A stretch of 64,000 nucleotides of DNA from Oscheius sp. JU75 (GCA_037178855.1 JASJZC010000002.1:6150501-6214500), one strand, 5' to 3'; shown: positions 39,398-51,083, numbered from the stretch's first letter. The notes: a model not told the origin generated them from the letters alone. Numbers and translations: made by a program.

Positions 39398-41580
39398 ATG
39401 AGAACCGAGTTCCGACAGGTTTTTGTCTCAAACGACGAGCACCGAATCCTGTTTTTTGGCATTTTATTGGGTACCTGTGTTGTTGGTCTGGTTTCAAACA
39501 TATTGTCGACCATTGTCCTAACCCGGAACAAGGTCTTCAGGTACTTTTCTCCCCATTTTTTAATGCGAAACAGTTCAGAAACCCCTTCGGGCTACTAACT
39601 ACCGTCAACAGTATCGGGAACACTGGCGTTCTTCTAGTCTTCGCCTTCTGGGTTTCTCCCATTCTACTTCTGTATGTGTGACTTATTTCTAAAGATAGCT
39701 CGAATTAAGAAACAGCTTGAATCCACAGGACTTAGTGAACAGAAAGATGGGACAGATCTCACTGTTTTTCTGCGAGCTGGCATTTCATTCCTCACTCTTC
39801 ATTAGTATTAACAGGTGAGCCGGTTTTCCCATGGTACTCTTATGACCAGTTGTGGCGAGGGAAGTACGAACAAAGTAGATAGACTCTGGAGAATTTGGTG
39901 ACACACAAAAAGTGGAGAATTTGGTGACACACAAATTCCAGAGAATAGCTTTCCAATTGACTCAGTTCACCGTATAACTCTTTCTAACAGCAACATCTAT
40001 AGATGCAAATTTCTGACAGACTTCTTTAATAACTTTCGTTCCTGCTTCTTAGATTTGTAAAGTAGAGGTACTGAAGAAAACAATATAGAATGGTCAGAAG
40101 AGAGAGTATCACTGTTTGGAACATTTTAGAATCTGTCTCTCCATACTTTTGACTCATCAAAAGACTGTCAGTATTCTGCTTTTCGCTCGACCCTCTTTCT
40201 TTCTGCACCTGTTTAACCAGCATATTTAATTTGAAATCAATGTCTTGATAGATACAATCCCCTAAATCGGTCCAACTAAGTCTTCCTAAACCTTCTCATA
40301 CGACTCCAATAAGTTCCCTCAAGCTTTTCACTTGTTTCTTGAGAGTTAGGGGCAGACCAGACTTCACAGCTAACAGCAGGGTATACGTGACAAAAAGTTC
40401 TGACAAAAAAAACGTGTTGACACCAAAAGAAGAGCTCTGTAGAAATGGCTCGTAATCCTCATTCATTCCAGGCTAATGGCCATCTCCTCCCCTCACTTCT
40501 ACCGTCGAGCCTTTACCAACAAACTCACCATCTGCATAATCATTTTTATTGTCATCATCGTGACAGCCTACAGCTGTATCTTTTTCCTAGGTACGTGCCT
40601 TTTTCCATCTTTCTAAACTAGTCAAAGACGGCTGTAACTTTTTCTTCGACTCCTCCATCCACGCCTTTCTCTTCGACGACACCAAGTGTGGCAGATTAAT
40701 ATCCGTTTATGTGGATCTCTGGTACAATGTTGGTCTCTTCGTCATCGTTATGTGCTTCGACTTGGTCACTTTGACTCTTTTGAAGAAGGCCAGCGCTGTG
40801 AGTCTTAAAAGTTGGAAGAAAATCTGGATTTTAGAGAATTTCTGGCGCTAATGAAGCAGCCAGGAAGAGAGAGCATCGAGAGATCAGGTTCTTCCTACAG
40901 GCTTTCACCAGTACTCTTCTCTTCGTCACAATGCTGATCTCCTTCCATTTAATCAATTTCGAATGTGGAAGGACGGATTACAGTTGTCAGTTTGTCACTA
41001 CGAGTCTGGCCTGGGCTCTTTCACATGCTTGTGGAGGGTGAGAACTTGTTTTTATGATTTAATAACAGTGATGGGAAGGTACCAATAGACAAGGGATCTG
41101 TCCAACTCCTTTACTTTGAATATTTGAGTTTCAGTCCAGGAAAGCAGGCTCTCTTTGAGTCAGAGTTGTCACGCAAAACAACATTTCCCCTACAATTTTA
41201 GACAGCTACGGACTTACTCATTTATTGTGCATACTTTTGAGCTAAGAGAACAGCTCTCTATTCACCAAAAATTCTCGCAGTGTATTCATGCAACTAGCAG
41301 AGCATAGACCATACGCATTTGTAGGTTTATAAAAAATACCAGTCAGCGCGTAATCACGTAAAAGATGGTTTTTCATCTAAACTGAACTAAAGCAAGTCTA
41401 AAAAAGAAGCTAAAACCATTACAAGTTAGTTGCCACGATGAATTTTCCAGAATAATTCTGGTAATTTTCAACAAGGAAATCCGTCGACTGTTTCCCAGCC
41501 CTCGGAGATTTGTCAAACTCTTCGAAACCAAGTCCATGAATACAATCCAGCGGAGATCCGACGACGTGGCTGTCTTCTAG
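39398..41580 (+). CDS. srx-type seven-transmembrane chemoreceptor, gene 2
   Basis: Start MRTEFRQVFVSNDEHRILFF at 39398. It then gives TM1 (GILLGTCVVGLVSNILSTIV), FRNPFGLLTTVNSIGNTG, KMGQISLFFCELAFHSSLFI and SINR|LMAISSPHFYRR. Extracellular and TM5 parts are CNFFFDSS and YVDLWYNVGLFVIVMCFDLV. TM6 is EIRFFLQAFTSTLLFVTMLI and TM7 LAWALSHACGG. The last exon is easily missed. A 410-nt intron from 41039 leads to an acceptor TTTTCCAG near 41449 and GIILVIFNKEIRRLFPSPRR, ending QRRSDDVAVF at 41580. This matches the tail of receptor 1 (VILVLFNKEIWR...RSDVVSIF), which supports it over an in-frame read-through ending near 41200. A 650-nt intron (39815-40471) carries a 23-nt tandem repeat. Confidence 0.87.
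39887..39935 (+). repeat. Two perfect 23-nt direct repeats in srx-2 intron
   Basis: TGGAGAATTTGGTGACACAC plus AAA at 39887-39909 and again at 39913-39935, three bases apart (26-nt period). Confidence 0.9.
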
Positions 41581-41711
41581 CCATTTCCCAAGAATTCCAT
41601 TCTTTTTTAAGCTCAATAAAAATAATATTTTGTAGTTTTATTTCCCTTAGGGTAACCGAATTAGAACAACTGTAGTAGGTAGAAAATAATGTAGAATCAC
41701 AACATATCAAA

Positions 41712-41772
41712 CTGGGGAGAGAAAAGAGAGAGAGAGAGATCATGTGAAGAAGTTAAGAGAGAGATAGAGAGG
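41712..41772 (+). repeat. GA-rich simple sequence at the mrg-1 3' side
   Basis: Reads GGGGAGAGAAAAGAGAGAGAG with further AGAGAG units to about 41772, just downstream of the mrg-1 stop (41784-41786, minus strand). Confidence 0.7.
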
Positions 41773-41783
41773 GGGTAGCCAAA

Positions 41784-44399
41784 TTAGACGAAAGCCTCAC
41801 GTTGGTATTCGGGACTGCCGACGATGTAGTCCTCGGTCTCGTTGAAGTATTTCTGCTGGTTCTTGCTTAGGAAGCCAACAAAGTCGCGCATCACGTGGAA
41901 AATATCCTTAATCTATGTTATACAATCAAAATTTAAGTAAAGAGCTCACATTGAGGATTCTCTCGTTGAAGGACGTGTGTTTGAGCATGTCCTCGAAGCG
42001 CGTGAGGAAACGAAGCAGGTGTGGCAGACCGTAGTAGGCGCTCGGCGAAAATTTGGCTGCTGAACACATGCGGTTTTGTAAGAAATCGGGATTGTTGGCA
42101 CAGCAGGCACGTACAATAGTCTCAAATCACTTTCCTAGCCTTTGTTTTTGGAGGAAGAGAAGAAGAAATCTCACCATTTTTCAACAGCCGAGAGAGTAAC
42201 TTTGCCTAGACTGCAGTTGTTACAAAGAGGCTATTTTTGCGCACCAAAATAATGCTGATACAGGTAGAAAACGTAGGACGTTTCGTTATTTTGACTCGAA
42301 ACACAAGAGGGCTGATTCAGAAGAGTAACTTGAGAGAAACAGAGAAAGGCTTCCTCTTCTTCTGACTGGAAGTGGTCCGATAGTACTCGGTTACGCCGAT
42401 GCTTAGAGAAGGCAATAGAAAGGTGAATGCTTAATTTTAAAAAGTTGAGATACTTTTCTAGAGATCTGGCTTTGAAGGTTTATGGAGCCGTTGTTCGGTT
42501 ACGCATTAGACTGCAGGTCGAAACAGACAGGTTTTTGCTTAATCTCAAATTACTCGGAAGTAGAGTATTTGTCAGTTTTTTTTCACCGTAAGAACTTGAC
42601 GGGACTCAGGAGACAAGAAGTTCATAGAATAGGATGTGAGGATGACAAAAGAGGCAAATTTGTAAGAGGCTCTCGGGGGTGGCAAGCAAGATTCTTACAG
42701 AAGAAAAGGCAAAGGACTGGGAAAGACGACCCAAGCACATAAAATACAAATTGACAGCGTGCTTACAGCAAAAGCTGCTTCAAGTAGCAGGCTAAACTTG
42801 AAAAACGACCAATAAAAACGTACGAGGAGAAGTGGTAGGAGTCGCAGCAGCGGAACTCATCGACGAAGCTCGTTTTTTCTTGTTCGAGGCCGGCTCCGTG
42901 GCCTTTTTGTGATTCTCGACCGCCTCGTGGTACTGGGGCTTCTCGAACTTGTACAGCAGCTGGCGACTATATTTTATGATACTTTATCAAAAAAGACGAA
43001 AAAACTAACGGAAGAAGAATGTTGAAGTAGTCACGGATGCCCTTGCTGCTCTGGATCATCTGCCGGGCTGTCACGGTTTTGTTGTTGGCGTATTTGAGCA
43101 CGATCTCCTCGTGCTCCGAGACGCCCAGTGATTCTTCGCTTAGGTACTGAAATTGGAGCTAAAAAGGAGTTAATATGAACAAGACTAACGTCCTGGATCA
43201 TGGTGTCAATATTGATCTTGGCTGGACAGTTGTAGAGTTTCATGTGACGCATCACATGATCAAAGTCCTCGGCCAAGACCACCTTCAGATTTTGAGGTAA
43301 CGGCAGCATCTGCTGAAATCAGGGGTTTAGTTCATTTTAACAAATTTTTCAGGCAAGCCGTCTTCATTCAAATTTTAGGCTCAACTCTCTCGGAAAAGAT
43401 ACTTGGCTGACCTTTTCACTGATTTTCAGTTACTTTCTGCTATTTCTGAAAATTAATTTCCAGAAGACCTCACTGCCAGGAGAGTAATAAAGCTAAAAAG
43501 CTTTTTAAATCGAGAAAACTGCATACGGTTGCAGAAAAAAGTGGTAATTGGCTAGTATACGGTTTTATTTCACGTGCTTGAGAGTTATCTCATTAGCAAC
43601 GGGCTTTTATCGCCAGCAGAATTGCAAGACCTTGAAAAACAGGTAAGAATCAAAATACTTTCACCTCTCAACAGGATCATCTACACATCGACATCAAAAA
43701 ACACAGCTAGAAAGTTGAAAATAAGCAGAACCAGCAAAAATGTGACATATAAAAAAATAAGGGAAAAACAAAATTAGAACAACTTGTTCGTTTCCCCGCC
43801 AAATTATTACCAAATTTCAAATTCAAAAAACTGCCACTAACCTCGATTTTGATGTCCTTGACGTCATCGTCGTGCTTTCTCTTGGTCGGACGTTTTTGCT
43901 GCTGCTTGGTAGTGACTTCTTCCGACTTGACTGTGTTCTCGTCGTCACCTTGACTTTGTGGCGTACCGTCGCGGCTCTTCCCTTCGAGCTAAAATACCAT
44001 TTTTCTGCAGAAACTCATTAAAAAAGTACCACTCCTTCCTTCATCGACTTCCTCTTCTTGGCCTTGTCCTTTGCCTGGGCGTTTTGCTCTTCCTGAGAAT
44101 GAATATTGGATAAAAACAATTACGAGAAAATACCTTGGCCTTGGCGAGAGCCTCGTCCGAGAAAGGCTTCGTGCGTTCTTCCAGCTCGTCCACGCCGATG
44201 AACTCGTCGTAGCGTTTGTTCCAGCCCTACATAGGGTTTTATTGGGGGGAAACAGAGGAAAGAGTACCTGATAATGTACCCAGTAGCCCATCCGACCGCC
44301 CAACTCTGTGCATTCGCTGATGACTTTGGCCTCGTAGAAGGCCTTGTTGTTGAGAGCGAGTATACGGTCTCCAATCGAGAAGGAGATCTTGGGAGCCAT
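41784..44399 (-). CDS. mrg-1: MRG15/MORF4L1 chromatin protein (mrg-1)
   Basis: MRG15 reads H3K36 methylation and is shared by NuA4 acetyltransferase and Sin3/HDAC complexes; in worms mrg-1 protects germline identity. Start MAPKISFSIGDRILALNNKA opens a chromo-barrel with YEAKVI, GYWVHYQ|GWNKRYDEFIG. A basic linker follows (KDKAKKRKSMKEG, then KQQQKRPTKRKHDDD). The MRG domain follows in five exons: LPQNLKVVLAEDFDHVMRHM, LYNCPAKINIDTMIQD|YLSE, ANNKTVTARQMIQSSKGIRD, YYGLPHLLRFLTRFEDML and DIFHVMRDFVGFLSKNQQKY. The end is SPEYQREAFV. The aromatic-cage-type residues of the chromo-barrel (Y, W, W, Y) are present. One intron of about 750 nt (42074-42830) splits the MRG domain; the rest are short. Complete and confident. 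Confidence 0.95.
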
Positions 44400-44979
44400 T
44401 CTGTACAGTGGGAACTATTAGTAGAGCAAAGATGCGGCAAAACTGCTTGTATAGCGCACAATGAGTCAATGAGGATAAAATACTGGAATTTCACGGACAA
44501 GATAATTCTAACAAAGTCACAGTAAACAATTTTTTAGATGTCACGAGCTTTTTCCAATTCTTCAAGAACTAAACCGAAGAAGTCCTACGTAACACTCCAA
44601 TTTCTACAATTGCAAATTTAAATCCTTGTGACGCAACATCGTATGTAGTTTAGAAACTCTTCTCTTCCTCACAAATATTTTACAATGTTCCGTTTGATCG
44701 TGCAAAAATGTTGGACCAATAACTTTGTCACAGTCTGCATTAAAAGCTATGAAAATAGAGAAATACGAATTCAAACGAGCTGGAAGAGGCGCGTCTTTCA
44801 GGCAACTGCTAGAGCGACGCGATGGGACCCAGTCCTCGCTCCAGTGCAAAAATAACCGCCAACAAACAGTTAAAGTTGAGTACGGAATTTAAATGAGAAG
44901 CTACATTTTCTACGTAAACGAAAATAAAATAAAAAAAGTTCATTACCCGATAACATAAATAGGTAAAAAGAAAGAGAGA
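44400..44979. other. Spacer between mrg-1 start and wars-1 stop
   Basis: Both flanking genes run leftwards. A 246-base minus-strand frame at 44604-44849 has no start context, splice support or known family, and is not called. The motif AATAACCGCCAAC near 44853 also occurs near 52022. Confidence 0.45.
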
Positions 44980-47540
44980 TCAAAGTTTCAATTTGGCCTC
45001 CAAGGCCTTGCCATTCAGATCGCTAGTATCCGCTGGTTTCTGCCGGGCCCATTCGCGAATCTGACGGAATCTCTCCTCGTCGACAGCGGTGAACTCGTCC
45101 ACAGTCGCGTCGGTGATCGTCTCCCGGCGAAGTTGGAGTTCCTTGATCTCCTCGAATACGACGTCGATTGCTCGCTGTTTCAGCTCCCCAGTCATCATTC
45201 GGCCGGCCGTGTACTCCTGGAAAAAGAACGGATTCGGCTGGGCAGAGACTCAGTCTTGTCCTTCGAAACCTTTTGGATTGAAAGTACTGGAACAAAACAT
45301 GGCTCCAGACTTCCCTAAATTTCAAACAGTAGCTTTTTGTGTGGTAGAGGAAGTGGTCTTTTCAGAAAGCTTAGGGAGCCTAGCTTTGGTCTCTGTTCGA
45401 ATTTGGTACCAGTTCCCAAAATTAGTGAGGAAAAGATAGAAGTACGCCAAAAACAAGGAAATGGTGACATGTTTCAGTTCATTTTTGATAGATCAACGAT
45501 ACTTTTAGCTTTTTCCCGAAGTATACAATTACTGTAGCCAATTCAAACTCTCACGCGAATAGTGTTTTGTAACAAACTTCGTTTTCTAGCAAATGTTTTG
45601 GAATTCACTACGATAAGTAACTATTGGAAAGTTATTGTACTCTGAAACTGCTAGGTTCTCATTGTCAAAATATCATGTACCGAACCAGTCAGCTTTGCCA
45701 CCTGGTCGGCGGTTTTATTAAGCATAAAACAAAATTCTCCAAGGAATAAAAGCAATAACTTTCTTTTTACAATTAAAGCAATAGAAACAGTAACTTGTCA
45801 ATTCAAAAAAGTTTCTTCCTGCATTAGTAAATAAGATCAGAAAAAGTTCCGTCGTTTACGCTCTTGGCGAAATGACTCACTGTCAGTGCTAATTTTGTAA
45901 CTTGAACTGTCCTGACTTGTCTTGTCAACTCTAATCTAGAGTAATACTTGACAGAAAGGTCCACAAATCTTGTCAAATGTTATTCTAGATTACAATTGAC
46001 TTGTATCGCAGACACCTCTTGCAAATTGTAATGATAGGATATGTCCCATCAAAGGCAAAAGGGATTGCCGAGGGGCGAACCCGGGAACTATTGCTCTTCA
46101 GTCGATCTTCTAACTGACTGCGGTAAAAGCTACGGGTCGGCTCTTTCCGGATTCTTCAAGCAAGCTAATCGCTCTTTTTACGAGAAAATCTTCTTTCGGG
46201 CGGGTTTAATGCGTAAGACAGCATATTTCAATATCACCATATGAAAAGAACGCATCTGAAGAGGATCGACAGGACAATAACCCTCACCTGTCTAATCTTC
46301 TCCAACTCTTCATCGTTCTCCAAAAAGTATCTCAGAAGCTGATAGCTGACGTCGACATCGCAGTCCCCTCCCTTCTCCTCGTGTTCTTCTTTCGTGGCCT
46401 GGCCGCCCGAAAAGGCGTGCTTGTTGATCTTGGTTTTGATCTGTTTTTGCGTGTCGCTGAGGAAGATGCAGCTGTTCGGATCGCTGGCGGCCATCTTCGT
46501 CTGAGCTCCCTGGAGCGCTGGTAGAAACGTCGAGAAAATGAGAGACGGTTTTTGGTACTTGAGTCTCGGGGCGACGTCTCTCGTCATTCGGAAGTAGGGA
46601 TCCTGGTCGATTGCGCACGGGATCAGACAGGGAATATCCCTGTGTGTCTCGCGTTCTTCCTTCTGCTTCTTTTTTTTCTTTGCCTGCTCCTCGGGTGCAG
46701 AAATCTCCTCGTCTCGGCCGAATAAATGAGGGAAGGACGTGTAGAAGGCCGGTGCAGCTTCCCAGGCCGGGAACGAGCCCTAAATTGCCTTATTTTATCC
46801 TCCGAAGGAGCAGAACGGACCTTTCCAATGTTGTCTTCCGGGGAAAAGCCGAAGATGGACCGGGCCTGGTTCTGTGTGACACAGCGCGAGATCTCCAGGT
46901 AGTTCTCGTAGAAGGGGGTGCAGATATAATCGATGTTATTGAAGATGAACGTCTTTGCCGGGTTGAAGCCGACGGCGATGATGTCCTTCATGTTCTCGCG
47001 AGCCATCTCCTTCGCCTGCTTGATTGTCAGATCCTTCCAAAGGAATTTCTCGTCGTCCGTAAGCTAAAGATTAGTGTTTTTGGTTTGAGAAAGGGGCACC
47101 TGGATGACAAGAGGGACATCGAAGACGTCTTGAAGCCACTTAGTGAAGATGAAGGGTACGAGATGACCGAGATGAAGACTTCCCGACGACGGACCCCTTC
47201 CGGTGTACAAATAGAACGGCTTTCCTTTCTCCTTGCGATCCAGAATGGCCGAGAGATCTCTGAAATCCAAAATTACGAGAAAATAAAGAGAGCGAGCCTG
47301 TGAGCGAAGAAGAGTCCCCGGCGCAGAAGCGGATGTGCTTTGTGGCCTGTGACCTTTTCAAACCGCTCCAGCAGATCCGGAGTCAGCTTCTGACATCCGA
47401 ATTTCTCTGAAAAAGTAATGAAAAATTTGCAAGAACTCACGTATGAGCTTGTCATAATCGACACCAGCTGCCGAGCTGGCTGCAACGTCCCATGGCGTCA
47501 CAATGTCCTCGCCGGTAGCAGCATTTTCAGTCTGCTCCAT
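44980..47540 (-). CDS. wars-1: Cytosolic tryptophanyl-tRNA synthetase (wars-1)
   Basis: Charges tRNA-Trp in the cytosol. Start [20 protein letters not shown] at 47540. It then gives [39 protein letters not shown], and the class I signature in [19 protein letters not shown] (HIGH motif as HLGH). Substrate-site elements [20 protein letters not shown] and [19 protein letters not shown] follow. The KMSKS-type loop is [16 protein letters not shown]. The C-terminal exon (45218-44980) gives [20 protein letters not shown] and ends ALEAKLKL. Order and content follow the eukaryotic cytosolic enzyme throughout. There is no WHEP domain, as in the short worm/vertebrate splice form. An intron of about 1.07 kb (45219-46286) interrupts the C-terminal domain and holds the palindromic repeat. 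Complete. Confidence 0.96.
45855..45960 (+). repeat. Dispersed element copy A with a 34-bp palindrome
   Basis: Lies in the wars-1 intron. The palindromic part is 45921-45954: left arm CTTGTCAACTCTAATC, right arm GTAATACTTGACAG. The preceding stretch (TTTACGCTCTTGGCG ... TTTTGTAACTTGAACT) reappears inverted at 51581-51690. The shared length is about 100 bp. Confidence 0.75.
45969..46003 (+). repeat. Second imperfect palindrome next to copy A
   Basis: Left arm CTTGTCAAATGTTATTCTAG and right arm TCTAGATTACAATTGACTTG overlap at a central TCTAGA. It resembles the neighbouring 34-bp palindrome. Confidence 0.65.
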
Positions 47541-48399
47541 TCTGAAGATGCAATATTGCTATTGAGGACAACAAAAAAAAGAGGAAATAGTCAAAGAAAT
47601 AAAGTAAATGACGAAATCGGGTCGCAACTTTTCTCAATCACCAGTACTTGATCATACCTCAAGTTTTATTCTACATTCCTCTCTTTTTGGATTTAACTTG
47701 TTGTGAAATAGCTACAGATCCAGCCTTCCCTCAGTTTGCTGCATTAATCTCCATAAAAAGCAACTGAAAGTGAGTAGAAATTCGCTGGATAATGATGAGG
47801 AATGACGCAACGACCAACGAGGACATTTGTCTTTCAGCCAGTGGAAAATCGGCCGTCCGACGAGGAAAGATGGCAAGAAAATTGGAAAACGGAAAGAAAA
47901 AAATTTCTAAAGCAGTTTGAACCGGTCTTTCATTTCCGCCAGATACAGTAATCAGCGGAAATGGCGGGAATAAGTAAAAAAGTCTAAGAATCTTGGAGGT
48001 CTATGCCTTGTCCTTTCATGTTCTTCCGCTTCAAAGCAGTTCGAAGGTTTAAACTTGGCGCTTCTTCTCGAATACTTATGTTCGAATTTTTTCCAGCCCA
48101 AACTTCGTCGCATTTTTTGACCAAAAAGCAAAGAGAGAGCCTGGTGTAGTCCCGAGTGAGCCAGGCTCCTGTCCAGCTCTACGCCTAGCCTGTGCGCCAA
48201 ATCGGGCTTTGGTGGCTTCGGCCAGCAAAACAGGTATTAGAGTAGAGTTGGCGTACCAAGAAGTTTTTGCTTCAAATTCGTGAAAAGACGCAACCACTGT
48301 CAATCTTGATTTCCAGCGCTCAGTTCCATTGTTTCCAGAGATCTACGACGCTCTTGAAGATGGCCACTGATCCTGGGACAGCGAGAAGTAAAAGATCGT
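47541..48399. other. Intergenic spacer upstream of wars-1 (leftward)
   Basis: Contains the wars-1 promoter. GGCGGGAA and TGGCGGGAATAA motifs near 47930-47972 look like E2F-type sites but cannot be confirmed by eye. No coding segment recognised. Confidence 0.4.
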
Positions 48400-48700
48400 G
48401 AAAGACTGCATCCAAAGCTCACCCTGTCCCTTGTCGTTTATCCTTTGCCCACTGTTCACTTGTCCTATTCTATGTGCACTCTCTAACTGTTTTTCTAGTC
48501 TAAACGCCTTGTTCCTTGTCACTGTCCTTTTACCTGTTGTGTCGCTGTTACTTTCTAATTGCTACTTCTGTCCTGACCCTGTCCCTTATTCCTCTTCCTT
48601 GTCGCTTTTGTCACTATCTCCTTGTTCTTTCGACCTCTGACCCCTTCAACCTGGTCAATACAGCTGAGAACAAACACGAGCTCTTCCGACCCGATTTCTC
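48400..48700 (+). repeat. CTGTCC/CTTGTC-rich pyrimidine tract upstream of the carotenoid oxygenase gene
   Basis: Repeated CCTGTCCCTTGTC, ACTTGTCCTATTC, CTTGTCACTGTCCTTTTAC, CTGTCCTGACCCTGTCCCTT and CTTCCTTGTCGCTTTTGTCAC. The open frames here are compositional artefacts. The strand bias matches the sense strand upstream of folliculin, and again the tract sits just before a trans-splice-like acceptor. Confidence 0.5.
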
Positions 48701-48900
48701 AATAGTTGACGTTTGTCACTATCACAGCTTTGTTCTTATCACGATGCGTCCATGGTATCGACTCACCAAAAAGTTCTCTCTGTCCAATGTACGCGCGAAC
48801 CTTCACAGCTGTTCTCAGCCATTGTCATCCTCTTTATATACCTCTGTTGTTTACTCCCCGTCCCCTTATCTTTGGCGATAAGAGTCACTTCTTGCAGAAA

Positions 48901-51083
48901 TGACTTCCAATTGTGCGAAACTTGTCGAGAACTACGAGAACGTCTTGCCACCGAAGGAATGCGAAGTTCATGGTCGGTATTTTCCCTTTTGATGATTTTA
49001 AATTGTTCAGGAAAGGCTCCCGAATGGCTTTCCGGAACCATGCTCCGGAATGGACCAGGAATGTTCAAGATCGGAGAGACAGAGTACAAGCATTGGTTCG
49101 ATGGACTGGCCTATATCCAGCGCTACCACTTCCAGGATGGCAAGGTTTGGGTTTTTATTTCTCTTGAAAAAAGACCATTAAAATACTAGGAAATGTATTT
49201 TTCTTACTGAAGCCGCACTTTTAAGTACAGTATTCTCGTGGCGACGCACGAAATTGGACCTATTTTTGTGTACAAGTTTTTTGAGCTCATGAACTTTTGC
49301 ACAGAATGTTTTTGACTACAAAAAAAAAAATTCACTTTTTCTGTTCCAGATGCTCTATTCGGCCCGTTTCCTGGAAGGAAACACCTATAAGGCCAACATG
49401 GCCGCCCAGAGAATCATCTCCAGTCAGTTCGGAACTTACAAGTTCCCTGATCCTTGTAAGAACATTTTCCACAGGTTTGAAAGCCTGAAACAGCGTAAAA
49501 AGTGTTTTCCAGATACTTTTCGCACTTCTTTGAGGACGAGCCGGCCACGGATAATACCAGCGTGGCTTTTGTAACAATCGGCGACGGAGTCTATGCCCTG
49601 ACCGAGGTCCCGATCATCAACAGAATTGATCTGGACACCTTAGAGAGACTGGAAAAGGTCAACATGGACCAGTACCTGACTCTCAACACCTATACGGCTC
49701 ATCAGCATAGTGATGGAGAGGGAAATGTCTTCAATATTGGCAGTCAGTTCGGCAAAGACTCTCACTATGTCTTTGCCACCACCTCCAACCCTCTGAATGA
49801 GAAGAGTGAGAGTGGTCATTCGTTGGAACATACCAAGCTCATTGGAAAACTTCCGTGTACGGATCCTCTGGCTCCCGGATACTATCACTCTTTTGGAATG
49901 AGCGAGAACTATTTCGCTCTATTTGAGGCACCTGTGAGGATAAGCATGAAGAAAATGATTATCAGGTAGGGCTGATAGTGACTGAGCTCTTGGTAGTCAA
50001 GGGAAGGTAGAGTACACAGACTTCTTTTGTCGCTGTACTCTCCACTCACTGAACAGTGGGCGATTGGCACCAGAATATATCTTCTATCCCAATCACCCGG
50101 AACTATTGCAGGAAGCTGATGTCCTACTCGTACAGAGACGCCTTCTACTGGGACGGAAATCTTGGCACAAATGTCTTGATCATGAACAAGAAGACAGGTC
50201 AATCGCTTCCGATCAAAGTAAGAGTGTCAATCTCCTATCTTCATAAGTTACTAGATCAATTCCGATGCCTTCTTCACGTTCCACCATGCTAACAGTTTCG
50301 AGAAGAACGGCTTCCTGGTTCTAGACTACTGTCGTATGGAGAACCCTGGTGATTTCTCTGGACTGTCTTTGGCTGCCATCAGGAATGAGGGCTTCCAAAA
50401 TGATGTAGGAGAGCGGAAAACATGGAAATTAGTTTTTAGAACCTCGGTCAAGTTCCCTACCTTCACCGAATGATCATCCCGCTCTCGGTTCCCGAAAGCG
50501 CCAAGCCTGGAGATGACCTCCTCTCCAAATGTTCTTTCGCCGGACAATGCACGGCCATTTTGAAAAATGATGGTAGCGTCCACGTCACGGATAGACGCCT
50601 CTGTGAAGAATGTCAGTTTTTGGAGTATGGACTCAAGAGAGTGATTTAGCTTTTGAGTTCCCGCAGTACAACTACAGTCAGTACAATATGAAAGAGTACA
50701 CGTATGTCTACGGGACCAATGTTCTTCATTCGAAGGAGGGCAATAAGACTGGTGTGAGTGAGAAAGACAGAGAGATAGAGAGAAAGTGGCTGACAGACAG
50801 TATGTTTTTCCAGGTAGTCAAGGCCAATGTCCAGGACAGTACTTATATTGTCTGGAACAGAGAGGATGAAACTCACATGTGTGCCGAGCCCATCTTCGCT
50901 CGTAATCCTACTGGGATTGCTGAAGACGACGGGGTACTCATCGTCCCCATAATGACTACCAAGGACGGCGACCGTCCCTTCGTCGTCATCCTAGACGCCA
51001 AAAACCTCAAAGAAGTCGCCCGCTATGTAATCCCCGAATCTCGCCTGCCACTCGGCTTCCATGGTCTTTTTACCTCCCGCTAA
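48901..51083 (+). CDS. bcmo-1: Carotenoid cleavage oxygenase (BCMO1/RPE65 family)
   Basis: These non-haem iron enzymes cleave carotenoids, giving retinoids in animals. Start MTSNCAKLVENYENVLPPKE is 2 nt after a TTGCAG acceptor. A 39-nt intron joins it to GKAPEWLSGTMLRNGPGMFK and HWFDGLAYIQRYHFQDGK, the family signature. All four iron-ligand histidines are recognisable: TAHQHSDGEGNVFNIG, YYHSFGMSENYFALFE, FFTFHHANSFEKNGFLVLDY and GFHGLFTSR at the C-terminus. An intron of about 150 nt (49966-50112) precedes RKLMSYSYRDAFYWDGNLGT. The chain is complete with a stop at 51081-51083 and no disabling changes. C. elegans has bcmo-1 and bcmo-2; the symbol given is family level and could be the paralog. 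Confidence 0.93.

Noticed and set aside
44604-44849. 81-codon minus-strand frame between mrg-1 and wars-1
   Set aside because: No acceptor or start context, no family, and it ends in AT-rich sequence; probably chance.
46611-47303. 230-codon plus-strand frame
   Set aside because: It is the antisense of tryptophanyl-tRNA synthetase exons, whose minus-strand reading carries the catalytic motifs.
48398-49189. Overlapping plus-strand frames with many hydrophobic residues, resembling membrane proteins
   Set aside because: The part before 48900 is a translation of the CTGTCC pyrimidine tract; the real start of the oxygenase is the ATG at 48901 after TTGCAG.
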